The notes under the pieces were generated by a model, which did not search any database, was not told the DNA's origin, and saw only the letters and a list, made by a program, of their open reading frames with translations. Source: Gemmatales bacterium (GTDB lineage Bacteria; Planctomycetota; Planctomycetia; Gemmatales; HRBIN36). Taken from it: 36,841 nucleotides of DNA. The stretch lies in NCBI GenBank assembly GCA_025056555.1, contig JANWVZ010000018.1:1-36841 (forward strand). The letters run 5' to 3'. Positions within the stretch are counted from its first letter, which is position 1. The number at the start of each line of letters is the position of its first letter. This document shows positions 1 to 9,266 of this stretch, piece after piece. Position numbers and translations under genes: made by a program.

Positions 1-344
1 TTAATTTCGGGGGCGGGTTCAACGTTGGCGGAGGGTTCAATTTTGGTGGTGGCTTTAATTTTGGTGGCGGATTCAACTTCGGTGGCGGGTTCAACTTCGG
101 TGGCGGATTCAACTTTGGCGGCGGGTTCAATTTCGGCGGCATGATGATGGGCGGTATGATGATGGGCGGAATGATGGGCGGCAAATTCTTCGGATTTGCT
201 GGAGGAGAGTTACTGCCGTCTGGAACGTATTACCTACCGTCGAGTGGCTCGGGGGTGTTTGGCGGGGGCGGCATCACCGGATTGGGCAGCCCGAGCTTCC
301 TTGACCCGATTAGTGCGTATTACGAAAGACGTTATGCCCATTAG
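1..344 (+). CDS. C-terminal part of a glycine-rich FNFGGG-repeat protein (partial)
   Basis: The reading frame is open from the first full codon (position 3) to a TAG at 342-344, so the gene begins upstream of the window. The visible part starts with tandem FNFGGG hexapeptides (one copy reads FNVGGG). A methionine/glycine run (MMMGG units) follows, then a roughly 50-residue non-repetitive tail ending ERRYAH. Such low-complexity glycine-rich proteins in planctomycetes are usually secreted or surface-associated, but no signal peptide can be seen because the N-terminus is missing. The function is not recognised. An internal ATG at 141 should not be taken as the start, because the repeat pattern runs through it in frame. 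Confidence 0.75.
   Translation, partial: NFGGGFNVGGGFNFGGGFNFGGGFNFGGGFNFGGGFNFGGGFNFGGMMMGGMMMGGMMGGKFFGFAGGELLPSGTYYLPSSGSGVFGGGGITGLGSPSFLDPISAYYERRYAH
3..140 (+). repeat. Tandem 18-nt coding repeat (FNFGGG units)
   Basis: About seven to eight consecutive 18-nt units encode Phe-Asn-Phe-Gly-Gly-Gly, with synonymous differences between units (ttc/ttt, aac/aat, ggt/ggc/gga). The array probably continues upstream of the window. Copy number may vary between strains through slippage. Confidence 0.9.
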
Positions 345-463
345 GAGCAGCACAACCACTGCAGTAAGTAGAGCCATTGTCGAGCGCTGCAGAATTGACC
401 TTCGGTGTTCGTATAGGTACGGCTCAACGCTAGGTGCTGGCGCTGACCGGCAAGACTGTGGGA

Positions 464-1117
464 CTAATACACCGTTCGTAAGTGAGCGCGTCCTTGCTCG
501 GTGAGTAAACCGCAGAAGAACACCTCCAGGACTTCGCGGGCCTGTATTTCGGGGGGACGCTGGCGCTGGTTGAGGAAGTTGGACAACATAATGCCGAAAA
601 GCGAATCCCCCATGATCTCAACAGTGTTCTCGGCAGGCACCGGTCGCATCGCTCCGGTCGTCATCAGATGGTGCAAATGGTTTACCCATCGGTGCATCGT
701 CTGCCGACGATGTTGAAAATAAGCAGGCAACCCCTCATGACGAAAATGAACCAGTTCCTGCAAGAGCAACTGGACGGCATGAGGATGCGATTGAAAGAAA
801 CGTAAATAAGCAGCAATCGCCTGCCCGGAAAGCCTGAGGGGATCGTCCACGCCGCGAATGGAGGCCTGGATTTCCTCGTCCAGTTGGCTCATGACATGAC
901 GCAGCGCCGCGTAGAAGATTTCTCGCTTGCTGCGAAAATAACGGTAGATGGTGCCTTTGCCCACGCCCAGGGCTTGAGCAAGTTGTTGGGTGTCGGTGGC
1001 AGAATAACCCTGCTGACCAAAAAGCCGGATAGCCACTTCCAGGATCTCACGGCGCCGCCGGGCGTGAAGAGCTAAGTCAACCGGTCGGCCACGCTTTCTT
1101 GAAGCGGAAAAGGTCAT
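464..1117 (-). CDS. TetR/AcrR-family transcriptional regulator
   Basis: A 217-aa one-component repressor. The N-terminal TetR helix-turn-helix lies at about residues 20-65: the ILEVAIRLFGQQGYSATD region is followed by LAQALGVGKGTIYRYFRSK, the classic recognition-helix sequence. The rest is an alpha-helical ligand-binding and dimerisation domain, which does not reveal the ligand. The frame stays open upstream, but ATG at 1117 is chosen because GAGGAAAGG sits just before it and the extra N-terminus looks non-coding. The gene lies on the same strand as pgk and gap but after the pgk terminator-like hairpin, so it is probably its own unit. TetR proteins often regulate efflux or adjacent genes; no operator was identified. 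Confidence 0.9.
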   Translation of the reverse strand: MTFSASRKRGRPVDLALHARRRREILEVAIRLFGQQGYSATDTQQLAQALGVGKGTIYRYFRSKREIFYAALRHVMSQLDEEIQASIRGVDDPLRLSGQAIAAYLRFFQSHPHAVQLLLQELVHFRHEGLPAYFQHRRQTMHRWVNHLHHLMTTGAMRPVPAENTVEIMGDSLFGIMLSNFLNQRQRPPEIQAREVLEVFFCGLLTEQGRAHLRTVY

Positions 1118-1207
1118 GACCTTTCCTCGTCGAACGCCCCACGCCTCTGAATAGTTGGGGCCGTCGCCCGAAGCTAGAGTCTTCAGGGTAACCCGGATTG
1201 AAGCTGA

Positions 1208-1230
1208 AATGCGTCGCCAGGCGAGGCATT
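1208..1230 (-). terminator. Hairpin at the pgk stop codon, probable terminator
   Basis: A near-perfect inverted repeat: AATGCGTCGCC faces GGCGAGGCATT with one mismatch and a single central base. Sterically, the innermost pairs would open to form the loop. It begins at the pgk stop codon, and on the pgk strand the stem is followed by TTTCAG, a weak T-run. This fits an intrinsic terminator closing the gap-pgk unit before the TetR gene. Confidence 0.55.
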
Positions 1231-2438
1231 TATGGGGTCTCAAGGACTTCCAGGGCGGGAAGTCGGCCTTCGTTGGCGATAAACTCGAGGAAAGCGCCCC
1301 CGCCCGTGGAGACGTGGGTCATGCTCGAGTCTAGCCCAAAGGCTTCTACAGCTTCTGCAGTTTCACCGCCACCGACGATAGTCACTGCCCCGCCTTGAGT
1401 GGCTTGAGCCAATACTTCAGCCAAGTGACGTGTGCCGCGCCCGAATGGCTCAATCTCGAACCAACCAACGGGTCCGTTCCACACAATAGTAGCGGCAGAA
1501 CGAAGCTCTGCGGCATAGCGCTGAAGCGTTTTCGGACCGAGGTCCACGCCGAGCCAACCTTCCGGAATATCACCTTCCACGACACGCGTCTGAGCTGCGG
1601 GGTCACCGCGGTCGGCAACAAGATGGTCCAGGGGTAGGAGGATTCTCTCCTTGGCTTCCTGCCACAACTGGCGAGCCAAGTCTAACTTGTCCTCTTCACA
1701 GCGGGAGTTTCCGATGGACTGACCGAGTGCCTTCATGAACGTATAGGTCATAGCCCCTCCAATCAGAATGCGGTGAACTCGGGAGAGCAAAGCCCGGATA
1801 AATTCGATTTTGTCGGAAACTTTGGCGCCGCCCAGCAGAGCAACGACCGGCTGCTTGGGACGGCTCAGCAATTCTCCCAGGATGCGAAGTTCCTTTTCCA
1901 GTAAGAGTCCGGCGACACAGGGCTTGTTCTGCCCGCGCAGAATTTGTGGCAAAGCGTGCACCGACGTGTGAGCGCGATGGCAGGTACCGAAGGCATCGTT
2001 GATGTACACGTCGCTGAAAATCGCCAATTGCGAAGCCATTTCGGCGTCATTTTTCTCTTCGCCAGGGTGGAAGCGGAGGTTTTCCAATACGAGAATTTCA
2101 CCCGGGCGCAGAACATTGACAGCAGCCACTACGGCCGGCCCGACGACCTGATCCACCTTGCGCACAGGCTTTTCCAGCAACTCCGAAAGCCGGCGCGCTA
2201 CATTATCCATGCGCAAGAGGGCGTCCTTTTTTGGATCCCCCTTGGGGCGACCGAGGTGGCTCATGACGATCGCCTTGCCTCCACGGTCTAACACATATCG
2301 CAAAGTGGGCAGAGCTGCGCGAATACGGCGGTCATTAGCGATGCCCCCTTGTTTATCCAAGGGAACGTTAAAATCCACGCGGATCAGACAGCGCTTCCCA
2401 TGCAGGTCAGTGAGTTCGGACAAACTCGGAATAGCCAT
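1230..2438 (-). CDS. pgk: Phosphoglycerate kinase
   Basis: A 402-aa glycolytic enzyme that transfers phosphate from 1,3-bisphosphoglycerate to ADP in the cytoplasm. Family signatures appear in order: RVDFNVPLD near the N-terminus, MSHLGRPKG, a conserved arginine-containing stretch, GGAKVSDKI, VDLGPKT, WNGPVGWFE, and the C-terminal nucleotide loop IVGGGETAEAV. Length is normal for a bacterial PGK. The start at 2438 is supported by GGAGATACC upstream. It lies 176 bp downstream of gap on the same strand, the usual gap-pgk pairing. No substitution in a key residue was seen. Confidence 0.98.
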   Translation of the reverse strand: MAIPSLSELTDLHGKRCLIRVDFNVPLDKQGGIANDRRIRAALPTLRYVLDRGGKAIVMSHLGRPKGDPKKDALLRMDNVARRLSELLEKPVRKVDQVVGPAVVAAVNVLRPGEILVLENLRFHPGEEKNDAEMASQLAIFSDVYINDAFGTCHRAHTSVHALPQILRGQNKPCVAGLLLEKELRILGELLSRPKQPVVALLGGAKVSDKIEFIRALLSRVHRILIGGAMTYTFMKALGQSIGNSRCEEDKLDLARQLWQEAKERILLPLDHLVADRGDPAAQTRVVEGDIPEGWLGVDLGPKTLQRYAAELRSAATIVWNGPVGWFEIEPFGRGTRHLAEVLAQATQGGAVTIVGGGETAEAVEAFGLDSSMTHVSTGGGAFLEFIANEGRLPALEVLETP

Positions 2439-2614
2439 TTCGGTATCTCCGATTTGCGACTTCCGGGAGCCAATGGGTGCGTGGCTCTTCGTAAGTACGC
2501 ACGCGGGGATTGGTGAGTCTTCGGTCGTCAGTGACGCACATCAGCCGCACGTTGGCCCGAGGGGGATTTGACAGTAGGCCTGCAAGCAGTGGCACGGCAT
2601 CCGTCACCAGGGAA

Positions 2615-3664
2615 TCAACCGCCCAATTGTGCGACACGTTCGACGAGGTCGGCAGTACGACAGCTGTAACCCCATTCGTTGTCGTACCAGCCGAACACCT
2701 TCCAATAGCGGCTGAGCGCGTCCTCCGGCCGAGGCGGAATCTTGACCGTGGCCTTAGCGTCAAAGATGCAGCTATGCGGGTTGCCCACGATGTCGGAGGA
2801 AACAATCGGGTCTTCGGTGTATTCCAGGATGCCGCGTAAAGCACCTGCGGCGGCGTTGCGGAAGGCCGTGAGAATGTCTTTGAGAGCGACTTCCTTTTTC
2901 AACTCCACCGTCAGATCGGTAATACTGCCATCGGGGACTGGCACCCGCAGCGCCACTCCATGCAGTTTTCCATCCAATTCTGGGATGACTTTACCGATAG
3001 CCGCAGCGGCGCCGGTGCGAGTTGGGATGATGTTCAGGCCGGCGGCTCGGGCCCGTCGCGGTTCTTCGGCGTGGATCAGGTCGAGGACGCGCTGGTCGTT
3101 GGTATAGGCATGCACGGTGGTCATCAGTCCCCAGGCGATGCCGAAATTCTCGTGCAACACCTTGACCATCGGCGCCAGGCAGTTGGTCGTGCAGCTGGCG
3201 TTGGAAATGCACCGATGCGCGGCCTGGAGCAGATGATCGTTAACGCCTAGGACAATGGTAATATCCTCGCCTTTGGCCGGCGCAGAAATCACGACACGCT
3301 GAGCACCGGCTTTCAGATGGTCAGCAAAACCTCCATGTTCGCTCTCCCGGTCAGTGAAAAAGCCGGTGGACTCGACAACCACTTCCACGCCCAAATCTTT
3401 CCACGGCAGCTTCGCGGGTTCTCGGATACTCAGAACTTTGATGGCCTGACCATCTACCAGCAATTCGTTTTCCCGAGCCTGGACTTTCTTATCGAAGACC
3501 CCGTGGACGCTGTCATACTTGAGTAAGTAGGCGAGTTGTTCGGGTTTGGTCAAGTCATTGACGGCAACCACCTCGAATACCTCTGGCTTCCGAGCCATGG
3601 CCCGATAGACGAGGCGGCCGATGCGTCCGAATCCGTTGATGGCCACGCGTACTTTTCGAGGCAT
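2615..3664 (-). CDS. gap: Glyceraldehyde-3-phosphate dehydrogenase
   Basis: A 349-aa NAD-type GAPDH making 1,3-bisphosphoglycerate, the substrate of the next enzyme, PGK. The N-terminal Rossmann motif is [19 protein letters not shown] follows at about residues 34-37 and suits NAD binding. The catalytic motif [12 protein letters not shown] places the nucleophile at Cys158. The C-terminal WYDNEWGYS motif is intact. The start at 3664 has a good ribosome binding site (GGGAGAG). The gene is slightly longer than the usual 330-340 residues because of small surface insertions. It is probably transcribed from the 345-bp divergent region shared with mdh. Confidence 0.98.
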   Translation of the reverse strand: MPRKVRVAINGFGRIGRLVYRAMARKPEVFEVVAVNDLTKPEQLAYLLKYDSVHGVFDKKVQARENELLVDGQAIKVLSIREPAKLPWKDLGVEVVVESTGFFTDRESEHGGFADHLKAGAQRVVISAPAKGEDITIVLGVNDHLLQAAHRCISNASCTTNCLAPMVKVLHENFGIAWGLMTTVHAYTNDQRVLDLIHAEEPRRARAAGLNIIPTRTGAAAAIGKVIPELDGKLHGVALRVPVPDGSITDLTVELKKEVALKDILTAFRNAAAGALRGILEYTEDPIVSSDIVGNPHSCIFDAKATVKIPPRPEDALSRYWKVFGWYDNEWGYSCRTADLVERVAQLGG

Positions 3665-4009
3665 GGTAGCTCTCCCTGTTCAGGATAATCAGACCCCTGC
3701 CCGCGCTGCACCGAGTTGTGATCGGGTTTACTACACATCCTGGGGCAGTAATTTCTCCAAAGTTGCGCTACGTTTTATGATAAGCAAAAGTCCAGCCTCG
3801 AACAGACACGGACCAGAGTTGCCCTCCAAGGGGAGGCTTCAATCTAAACCTTTGGCCCACGTTTTCTGGGGCAGTTCAATGCCAACGTGGCACACGGGGG
3901 CAGAGATTCATAGCTATAAGCAGGCAGCCTGCCGAGGTGGCGGCAGGTGCAGTAATGATAATCATGCTCTGCCTGAATGCCATGAACGGCTGTGATGGAG
4001 TCTCTACTC
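3665..4009. other. Divergent intergenic region between gap and mdh
   Basis: No gene is supported here. The region must carry the start signals of both gap (minus) and mdh (plus). A 7-bp hairpin lies at 3928-3947 (CCTGCCG / CGGCAGG, 6-nt loop), about 60 bases before the mdh start, with no T-run after it. It could be a 5'-leader structure or a regulator site. An A/T-rich TAGCTATAAG at 3911-3920 is a possible -10 element for mdh but has no convincing -35 partner. Confidence 0.5.
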
Positions 4010-4996
4010 ATGACCACGACCTTGCGCGTAGCAGTAACGGGAGCCGCCGGACAAGTGGCTTATGCACTCCTGCCGCGGATCGCTTGCGGCGAGTTATTTG
4101 GCCCGCAGACAAGGATAATTCTCCAACTCCTGGAAATTCCGCAAGCCATGCAGGCCTTGGAGGGTGTGGCTATGGAGTTATGGGATTGCAGTTTTCCGAC
4201 GCTGGCTGACGTGATCATTACCGACGACCCCAACAAAGCCTTCCGCGATTGCCAGTGGGCCTTATTAGTTGGCGCTTTTCCGCGAAAGGCGGGGATGGAA
4301 CGGAAGGATTTGCTGGGGCTCAATGGCCAGATTTTTGTGGGCCAAGGGAAGGCCTTGGCAGCAAACGCCGCACCCGACGTGCGGATTGTCGTGGTGGGCA
4401 ACCCCTGCAATACGAATTGTCTGGTCGCTTACCGAAATGGCCGCGACATTCCCCAAGAACGATGGTCAGCCCTGACCCGTTTGGATCACAATCGTGCACG
4501 CAGTGCGCTGGCCCGCAAAGCAGCGGTCCGTGATGAAGAGGTAACCCGTGTTAGCATCTGGGGTAACCACAGCAACACGCAGTTTGTGGATTTTCAGCAT
4601 GCGCTGATTCGTGGTCAGCCTGCCGAGCAGGTAATCGGCGACCGGCAATGGCTGGAACAGGTCTTCGTGCCACAATGTCAGAATCGCGGCGCTGAGGTGA
4701 TCAAGAAACGAGGTGCCAGTTCCGCCCTCTCCGCGGCCCATGCTACGCTGGAACACGTCCGCAGTTTGTTACAACCTACCCCCGCCGGCGACTGGGTCAG
4801 TGCCGCGGTCGTTTCACGAGGAGAGTATGGAGTGCCTGCTGGACTTGTGTTCAGCTACCCCTGCACTAACCAGCAGGGATGCTACCGTCCCGTCGAGGGC
4901 TTGACTTTCGATGCTTTCGGTCAGCGCCTCTTTCAGATTACGCTCCAGGAGCTCCTGGAGGAGCGCGACGCTGTCAAGCATCTGCTGCCCGATTAG
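4010..4996 (+). CDS. mdh: Malate dehydrogenase (cytosolic/type 2 MDH family)
   Basis: A 328-aa NAD-dependent enzyme interconverting malate and oxaloacetate. It starts with the dinucleotide-binding motif [13 protein letters not shown]. The substrate-binding arginine stretch [15 protein letters not shown], the GNPCNTNC motif, the RLDHNRA stretch and the catalytic histidine in IWGNHSNTQ all follow. This motif set is that of the cytosolic/Thermus-like MDH subgroup rather than the LDH-like group. ATG at 4010 is chosen because GGAG at 3997-4000 is well spaced; earlier in-frame GTG/ATG codons at 3992 and 3995 overlap that site. It is transcribed away from gap, with no co-transcribed partner. Confidence 0.95.
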   Translation: MTTTLRVAVTGAAGQVAYALLPRIACGELFGPQTRIILQLLEIPQAMQALEGVAMELWDCSFPTLADVIITDDPNKAFRDCQWALLVGAFPRKAGMERKDLLGLNGQIFVGQGKALAANAAPDVRIVVVGNPCNTNCLVAYRNGRDIPQERWSALTRLDHNRARSALARKAAVRDEEVTRVSIWGNHSNTQFVDFQHALIRGQPAEQVIGDRQWLEQVFVPQCQNRGAEVIKKRGASSALSAAHATLEHVRSLLQPTPAGDWVSAAVVSRGEYGVPAGLVFSYPCTNQQGCYRPVEGLTFDAFGQRLFQITLQELLEERDAVKHLLPD

Positions 4997-5156
4997 GAAA
5001 CCATCAATGCAACTGCCGGCACAGAGTGGCACGAAGGCTCAAGCCGCAGCCTCTTTCCTTGGAGCCTGACCAACGCATTGGATAGGCCGCGAATCGAAGC
5101 GACTCCACGAGGCCAGGGCGAGGCTATAGACGCTGCCCTCTGTTAGCCAGCTGAAA

Positions 5157-7316
5157 TTATGGTTTCGTCGGAGCGTCGGGTTTGATTTCCTGAAGTGCGC
5201 TGGGTTTGCTTTCCAGCAGAGGCGGCAGCGGTTGAATTTCTTCAGGCAGGATAAGTCGGCGTTGTCCACCAATACCACCACGGAAGAGATTCTGCTCGGC
5301 CGATTCACGGGCACCTTTGGGCAGATAAACGTCCAAAGGCGCTGGCATCCGTTGCAGGAGATTCTCCCAGTTCTCCAGAGAGAGTTGACCGGGTCGCGGC
5401 AGGCACACCGACGCAAAACTGCTGGTTGGATTGGCCAAGCCCAATCCCCAGTGGGTCAGCAGATGCAAGCCCGTTCCCGCGGGCAACCAGTGGGGTGCCT
5501 CCAATTCCGCCCACAGGCGCATATAGTTCAGCTCCATGTCCACGATTTCCCGCTGCACTTGGTCGTTGCGACCGTAGGGAGTGCGCAGGTAAGGCGTGAT
5601 TTCCTGTATACTCAGGGCTACGGGAAACGCAGCAGACCAGGGGAATGCCGCGGCACTGCCCAGACTCAAGGCGAAAGCACCGTGCCGCGTTGGAGACACC
5701 TCCGAATACGAGTTGCCCAGCAACTCTCGCCATAACACAGCCCAGAGCGGAAATCCATGGGTTTCACTATGCAGACCGAATAATACCGTTGCGTCGCGCT
5801 GGGGGTGAAATGGCTGGGTCAACAGGTCGCGCCACAGATCGAAGCTGCGATGAAAAGTTTCCACCGCCAAGGGCGTGCGTCCAGCTAACTTGCGGTCGGC
5901 GACGAAGGCCAGACGACGGGCTTCCTTCGACTTTTCCGTTTGACCATTCACGGACAGGACCATCCAGCTGTCAAACGGTGCGCGATTATGGTTCAGGGTC
6001 TGCAACAGCTGATGGGCGCGGATCATCTCCTGAATCTGCGGATTTCTATAAGCTTCTGGAGGAAGTGTCGCGGACTGCACGTAACTGGGATAACGTTTTG
6101 CCAATTCGCTCGCCAGTTCGCGCAGTCGCTCCATGTCGTCGCGAAGGAAACCGACCAATCGGCCAAATGCCACCCATTCCTGATACGACTCGGCCCAGGC
6201 TTGTTGAGCTTCTTCGGGCCAACCTTCCTTGCCCAGAAAACGCGCCTTCATCCCCTTGGCCCGTGCCGGGTGGGCGCGAAAGAAATAGGGACTCTTCTTA
6301 GTGCCCTGATAGAGCCGACTCGTTTCACTCTGGTATGGATTCTCCGGGTCAAAAGGCGGCAACGGTTCCTGAGCAAAGACGCTCCAATGGTAGAGGATCT
6401 CGTGCGGCTCCTGTTGCGACTCCAGATGAGTATCGGGATGATAGCGAGGCGGCAGATCTAATTCGCGTGGCCAAATTGGGAAGGGCATCTCCGCAGGTTG
6501 CTTCAGGGACGAAGCCTGACCTCCGGCCAGAACGCGATAACGCCCCACAATGCCTCGGTACTGCCGACAGAAAGTGACCAAGGCTTCATCCAACGCGTTC
6601 TCGGCTCCTTCGGCTACATGGCGAAAACGCCTCAAATACTCGGTCAACACAGGATAGGTTCGCTTGAATTCCCGCAAACGCTCGGGATTCTGTCGCAGCA
6701 TATCGGGGTCCCATAACTCCGGAGGTATGCAGCTCAAGTGGAAGAAGCATCGGAAAATGGGGGCCTCGTCGCTGTAGGTGATTTTGTGATGAACGACGTT
6801 CCCGATATACCAGCGCAAGTCCGGGTTACCCACTTCCCGGCGCGCGCGGGCTTCGGGATCATAAACGACCCGACGCAAAGTACGTTCCCCTTCGGCCAGC
6901 CAATTGGTGCCCTTGGCAACGTAATGATACTTGTCTTCCGCGGCGTCAAACTCCACGGCGACGTTATAGGCGAGGTCCCAGCCCATGAATTCCCAAGGCC
7001 CACGAAAGTGCGGCTGCAGTTTAGTCAGCGCCCGCAGGATCAGTTCGAGCCGACTCCATTCCTTGCGACGGAAAAGCTCTCGTGATTCCCACCACAACAC
7101 ACACACCAAAGGTCCGCGAAAACTGGTCAACACAAATCTCGCCGCTGAGCCGCCCAAATCCACCTGGGCCAAGTTCGTTTCTGTCAGACTGTGTTGTTCT
7201 GCTTTCCTTTCTACCACTTCCCGACGATGCACCAGCATGGCCACAAACAGGACGAGAATGAGGCCGGTATAAACCAGCTTGCGCAGCCGCGTACCCGTCA
7301 GGACTTCCGCAGCCAT
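5157..7316 (-). CDS. Large membrane-anchored protein of unknown function, ABC operon partner
   Basis: A 719-aa protein I do not recognise. One hydrophobic segment at about residues 14-30 (KLVYTGLILVLFVAMLVH), preceded by positive charges, suggests an N-terminal anchor with the bulk outside the cytoplasm. The rest is soluble, rich in Trp, Arg and Pro, with helical stretches in the middle that could be repeat-like. The C-terminus is proline-rich. It begins only 11 bp after the ABC-2 permease stop and is the last gene of a three-gene unit, so it probably works with the transporter, for example as an accessory subunit. No catalytic motif was identified. Confidence 0.85.
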   Translation of the reverse strand: MAAEVLTGTRLRKLVYTGLILVLFVAMLVHRREVVERKAEQHSLTETNLAQVDLGGSAARFVLTSFRGPLVCVLWWESRELFRRKEWSRLELILRALTKLQPHFRGPWEFMGWDLAYNVAVEFDAAEDKYHYVAKGTNWLAEGERTLRRVVYDPEARARREVGNPDLRWYIGNVVHHKITYSDEAPIFRCFFHLSCIPPELWDPDMLRQNPERLREFKRTYPVLTEYLRRFRHVAEGAENALDEALVTFCRQYRGIVGRYRVLAGGQASSLKQPAEMPFPIWPRELDLPPRYHPDTHLESQQEPHEILYHWSVFAQEPLPPFDPENPYQSETSRLYQGTKKSPYFFRAHPARAKGMKARFLGKEGWPEEAQQAWAESYQEWVAFGRLVGFLRDDMERLRELASELAKRYPSYVQSATLPPEAYRNPQIQEMIRAHQLLQTLNHNRAPFDSWMVLSVNGQTEKSKEARRLAFVADRKLAGRTPLAVETFHRSFDLWRDLLTQPFHPQRDATVLFGLHSETHGFPLWAVLWRELLGNSYSEVSPTRHGAFALSLGSAAAFPWSAAFPVALSIQEITPYLRTPYGRNDQVQREIVDMELNYMRLWAELEAPHWLPAGTGLHLLTHWGLGLANPTSSFASVCLPRPGQLSLENWENLLQRMPAPLDVYLPKGARESAEQNLFRGGIGGQRRLILPEEIQPLPPLLESKPSALQEIKPDAPTKP

Positions 7317-7327
7317 GACTGACCCCC

Positions 7328-9238
7328 TTATGCCGCTATCTCGCGAGCATTGAGCAGGTAATAGCCGGCCAGAATGTAGGGCACCAGGTAACCGGCCAAT
7401 AAAATCACGCTCATAATCAGTTCGCCCCCCGGAATGCTGAAGCCTTCCGCGACATGGAGAGTGCGATCATACTGATACAAATCGGGGACAATGCCACTGA
7501 CCGCCCGGAATAAATAAGCGTACCCAGTATCAATCTTCTGCATCAGGGCGATACCCCAGTTGTCCGGCAGGGGCGTGGCCATTGGTAATCCCCGTGCCAG
7601 ACGATAAAGCGACTCCAAAGGCCCCCCTCCTGGATTGACGTCCATGCGGTGGATCGTTTCCGGCCCCAGTTCCCCGAGGAACTTCTGCACCTGTGGAATG
7701 CCCAGGAACAATAACGCCCAGCACAGCAGCATACTCGCTAACGCGTTGACATAGGTGCTGAAACAGGTGCCTAACACGATGACCATCACCGTGAGCGCCC
7801 AGATCCCGATTAGACCTTTCATAAAGTTCAAATACAAGCTACCCTCTCCGACGACCAAGTAGAGATCATTGGGCCCCATGCCTAGATACTGACCAAAGCT
7901 GCGACACGCGACCCGCACCTGCAGCACACCTCCTTCGCGCAAGCGCTCCAGGATGGCGGTCGGGAAGTCCACACTGTAAGTCCGCATATCGGCAATGTGC
8001 AGCGGCACTTCGTAGAAGCCGTATTTGCGTGCCAGGATTTCGTCCCAATCCTCCTTGTAACGCAGCTCTTGGGCCTCCCGACGATAGTCGGCTTCCAGAG
8101 CCGCATCCCATAGGCGCGGATTGACAAAGCGAACTACCATCGCTACACCTCCGGCGCCGCCGCCCTCATAGTCCCGAGTCATACGATAAATGTCGAACAT
8201 GAACTCCGCGACCAACCGCCTGTTCCGCTCCTGCCACGACTTGTCGAAAAGATACGGCGGCAGCCGATAAAAGGTCCACACTGCTTCCTGCGGTGCGCCA
8301 CCGCGAATGTGTGACCGGTAGACGAATTCGTCCCCGACATCGGTCCCGGTCTGTTTACGTTGCCAATTCCCTTCGCTGTCCAGCTCCTCGAAGTGTAATT
8401 CTCCCAGTTGGTACAACCGCGAGCGCATCGTGGAGGCCCGCGCCAGCGGGGAAACCTCGCGGAAGACGTATAAGAAGCCCAGGTTCCCAATGATCAGGAG
8501 CATCACAGTCATAAGAACAATTAGTCCGACCATCCGTCCCAACAGGATTTCCAGACGCCGGACCGGCTTGGTTACCTGAGTGTGAATCGTTTGCCTTCGA
8601 ATGTCTGTCGGAATGCTGAAGCAAGCCAGTACCGAGGCGGTTACCACCATCAGAATCGTTACCGTGCGATACAGAAGGTCCACATAGGTCCGCCACTGGT
8701 CCTTCTGCTCGACCTGGATAAACCAGCTGCCGACAAGCACGAGTAACAGCAGGACAGCGAAACTCCAAAGCGCTTTCTGGCGCACGGTTTCCAGAATAGT
8801 CAGGCGTGCGATGGCCCAGATGCGTCGCCAACGACACACCAGCAATTCGAGGATAAACTCCCAGGCGAAGGCTAAAATGGCTGCCAGCGCGGCCACACGC
8901 CAACCCAGGCGTGCTACCGTAAGCCAGGTGCCACCGCTTTCCCCAGGTCCACGCCCCGACACCGTACCGACCAGCGCCACTCCCAAACCAACGCCGATCA
9001 GCGCCAGCCACAGCCATAGGCTGCGCCGTTTCCAGACTTCCTCGGGCCGCAGTTGGCTCAGGTTCCCCGCTAAACCATGAATGACCAGGCTTCCGCGGCC
9101 CCAAGTCCGGCGCAACACTTCTCCGACCAGCAAAAACAACAGCGCACACACGCCAGCGCTGTTTAACCAGTTGTTCCAGGCCGTGCCCAGATGTTCCAGC
9201 GAGGCATATGGAGTTTCAATGACCAGCGCCGCCAACAT
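7328..9238 (-). CDS. ABC-2-type transporter permease with a large extracytoplasmic insert
   Basis: A 636-aa integral membrane protein. Hydrophobic helices lie at about residues 27-42, 73-95, 107-132, 152-172 and 190-205. The sequence HTQVTKPVRRLEILLGRMVG then precedes another pair of helices; this short cytoplasmic motif is typical of ABC-2 permeases that pair with CcmA-like ATPases. Residues of about 265-430 form a soluble insert, followed by more helices and a final one ending in LLNAREIAA. It lies 28 bp downstream of its ATPase and 11 bp upstream of the 719-aa partner. The substrate cannot be told from sequence; related systems export lipids, polymers, drugs or surface proteins. Confidence 0.88.
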   Translation of the reverse strand: MLAALVIETPYASLEHLGTAWNNWLNSAGVCALLFLLVGEVLRRTWGRGSLVIHGLAGNLSQLRPEEVWKRRSLWLWLALIGVGLGVALVGTVSGRGPGESGGTWLTVARLGWRVAALAAILAFAWEFILELLVCRWRRIWAIARLTILETVRQKALWSFAVLLLLVLVGSWFIQVEQKDQWRTYVDLLYRTVTILMVVTASVLACFSIPTDIRRQTIHTQVTKPVRRLEILLGRMVGLIVLMTVMLLIIGNLGFLYVFREVSPLARASTMRSRLYQLGELHFEELDSEGNWQRKQTGTDVGDEFVYRSHIRGGAPQEAVWTFYRLPPYLFDKSWQERNRRLVAEFMFDIYRMTRDYEGGGAGGVAMVVRFVNPRLWDAALEADYRREAQELRYKEDWDEILARKYGFYEVPLHIADMRTYSVDFPTAILERLREGGVLQVRVACRSFGQYLGMGPNDLYLVVGEGSLYLNFMKGLIGIWALTVMVIVLGTCFSTYVNALASMLLCWALLFLGIPQVQKFLGELGPETIHRMDVNPGGGPLESLYRLARGLPMATPLPDNWGIALMQKIDTGYAYLFRAVSGIVPDLYQYDRTLHVAEGFSIPGGELIMSVILLAGYLVPYILAGYYLLNAREIAA

Positions 9239-9266
9239 CGCTTCTCCCCTCCCAACCAGGCAGGCC

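Noticed and set aside
2439-2614. Open frame across the gap-pgk spacer on the minus strand
   Set aside because: Frame runs out of gap coding sequence without its own start signal and has no recognisable family.
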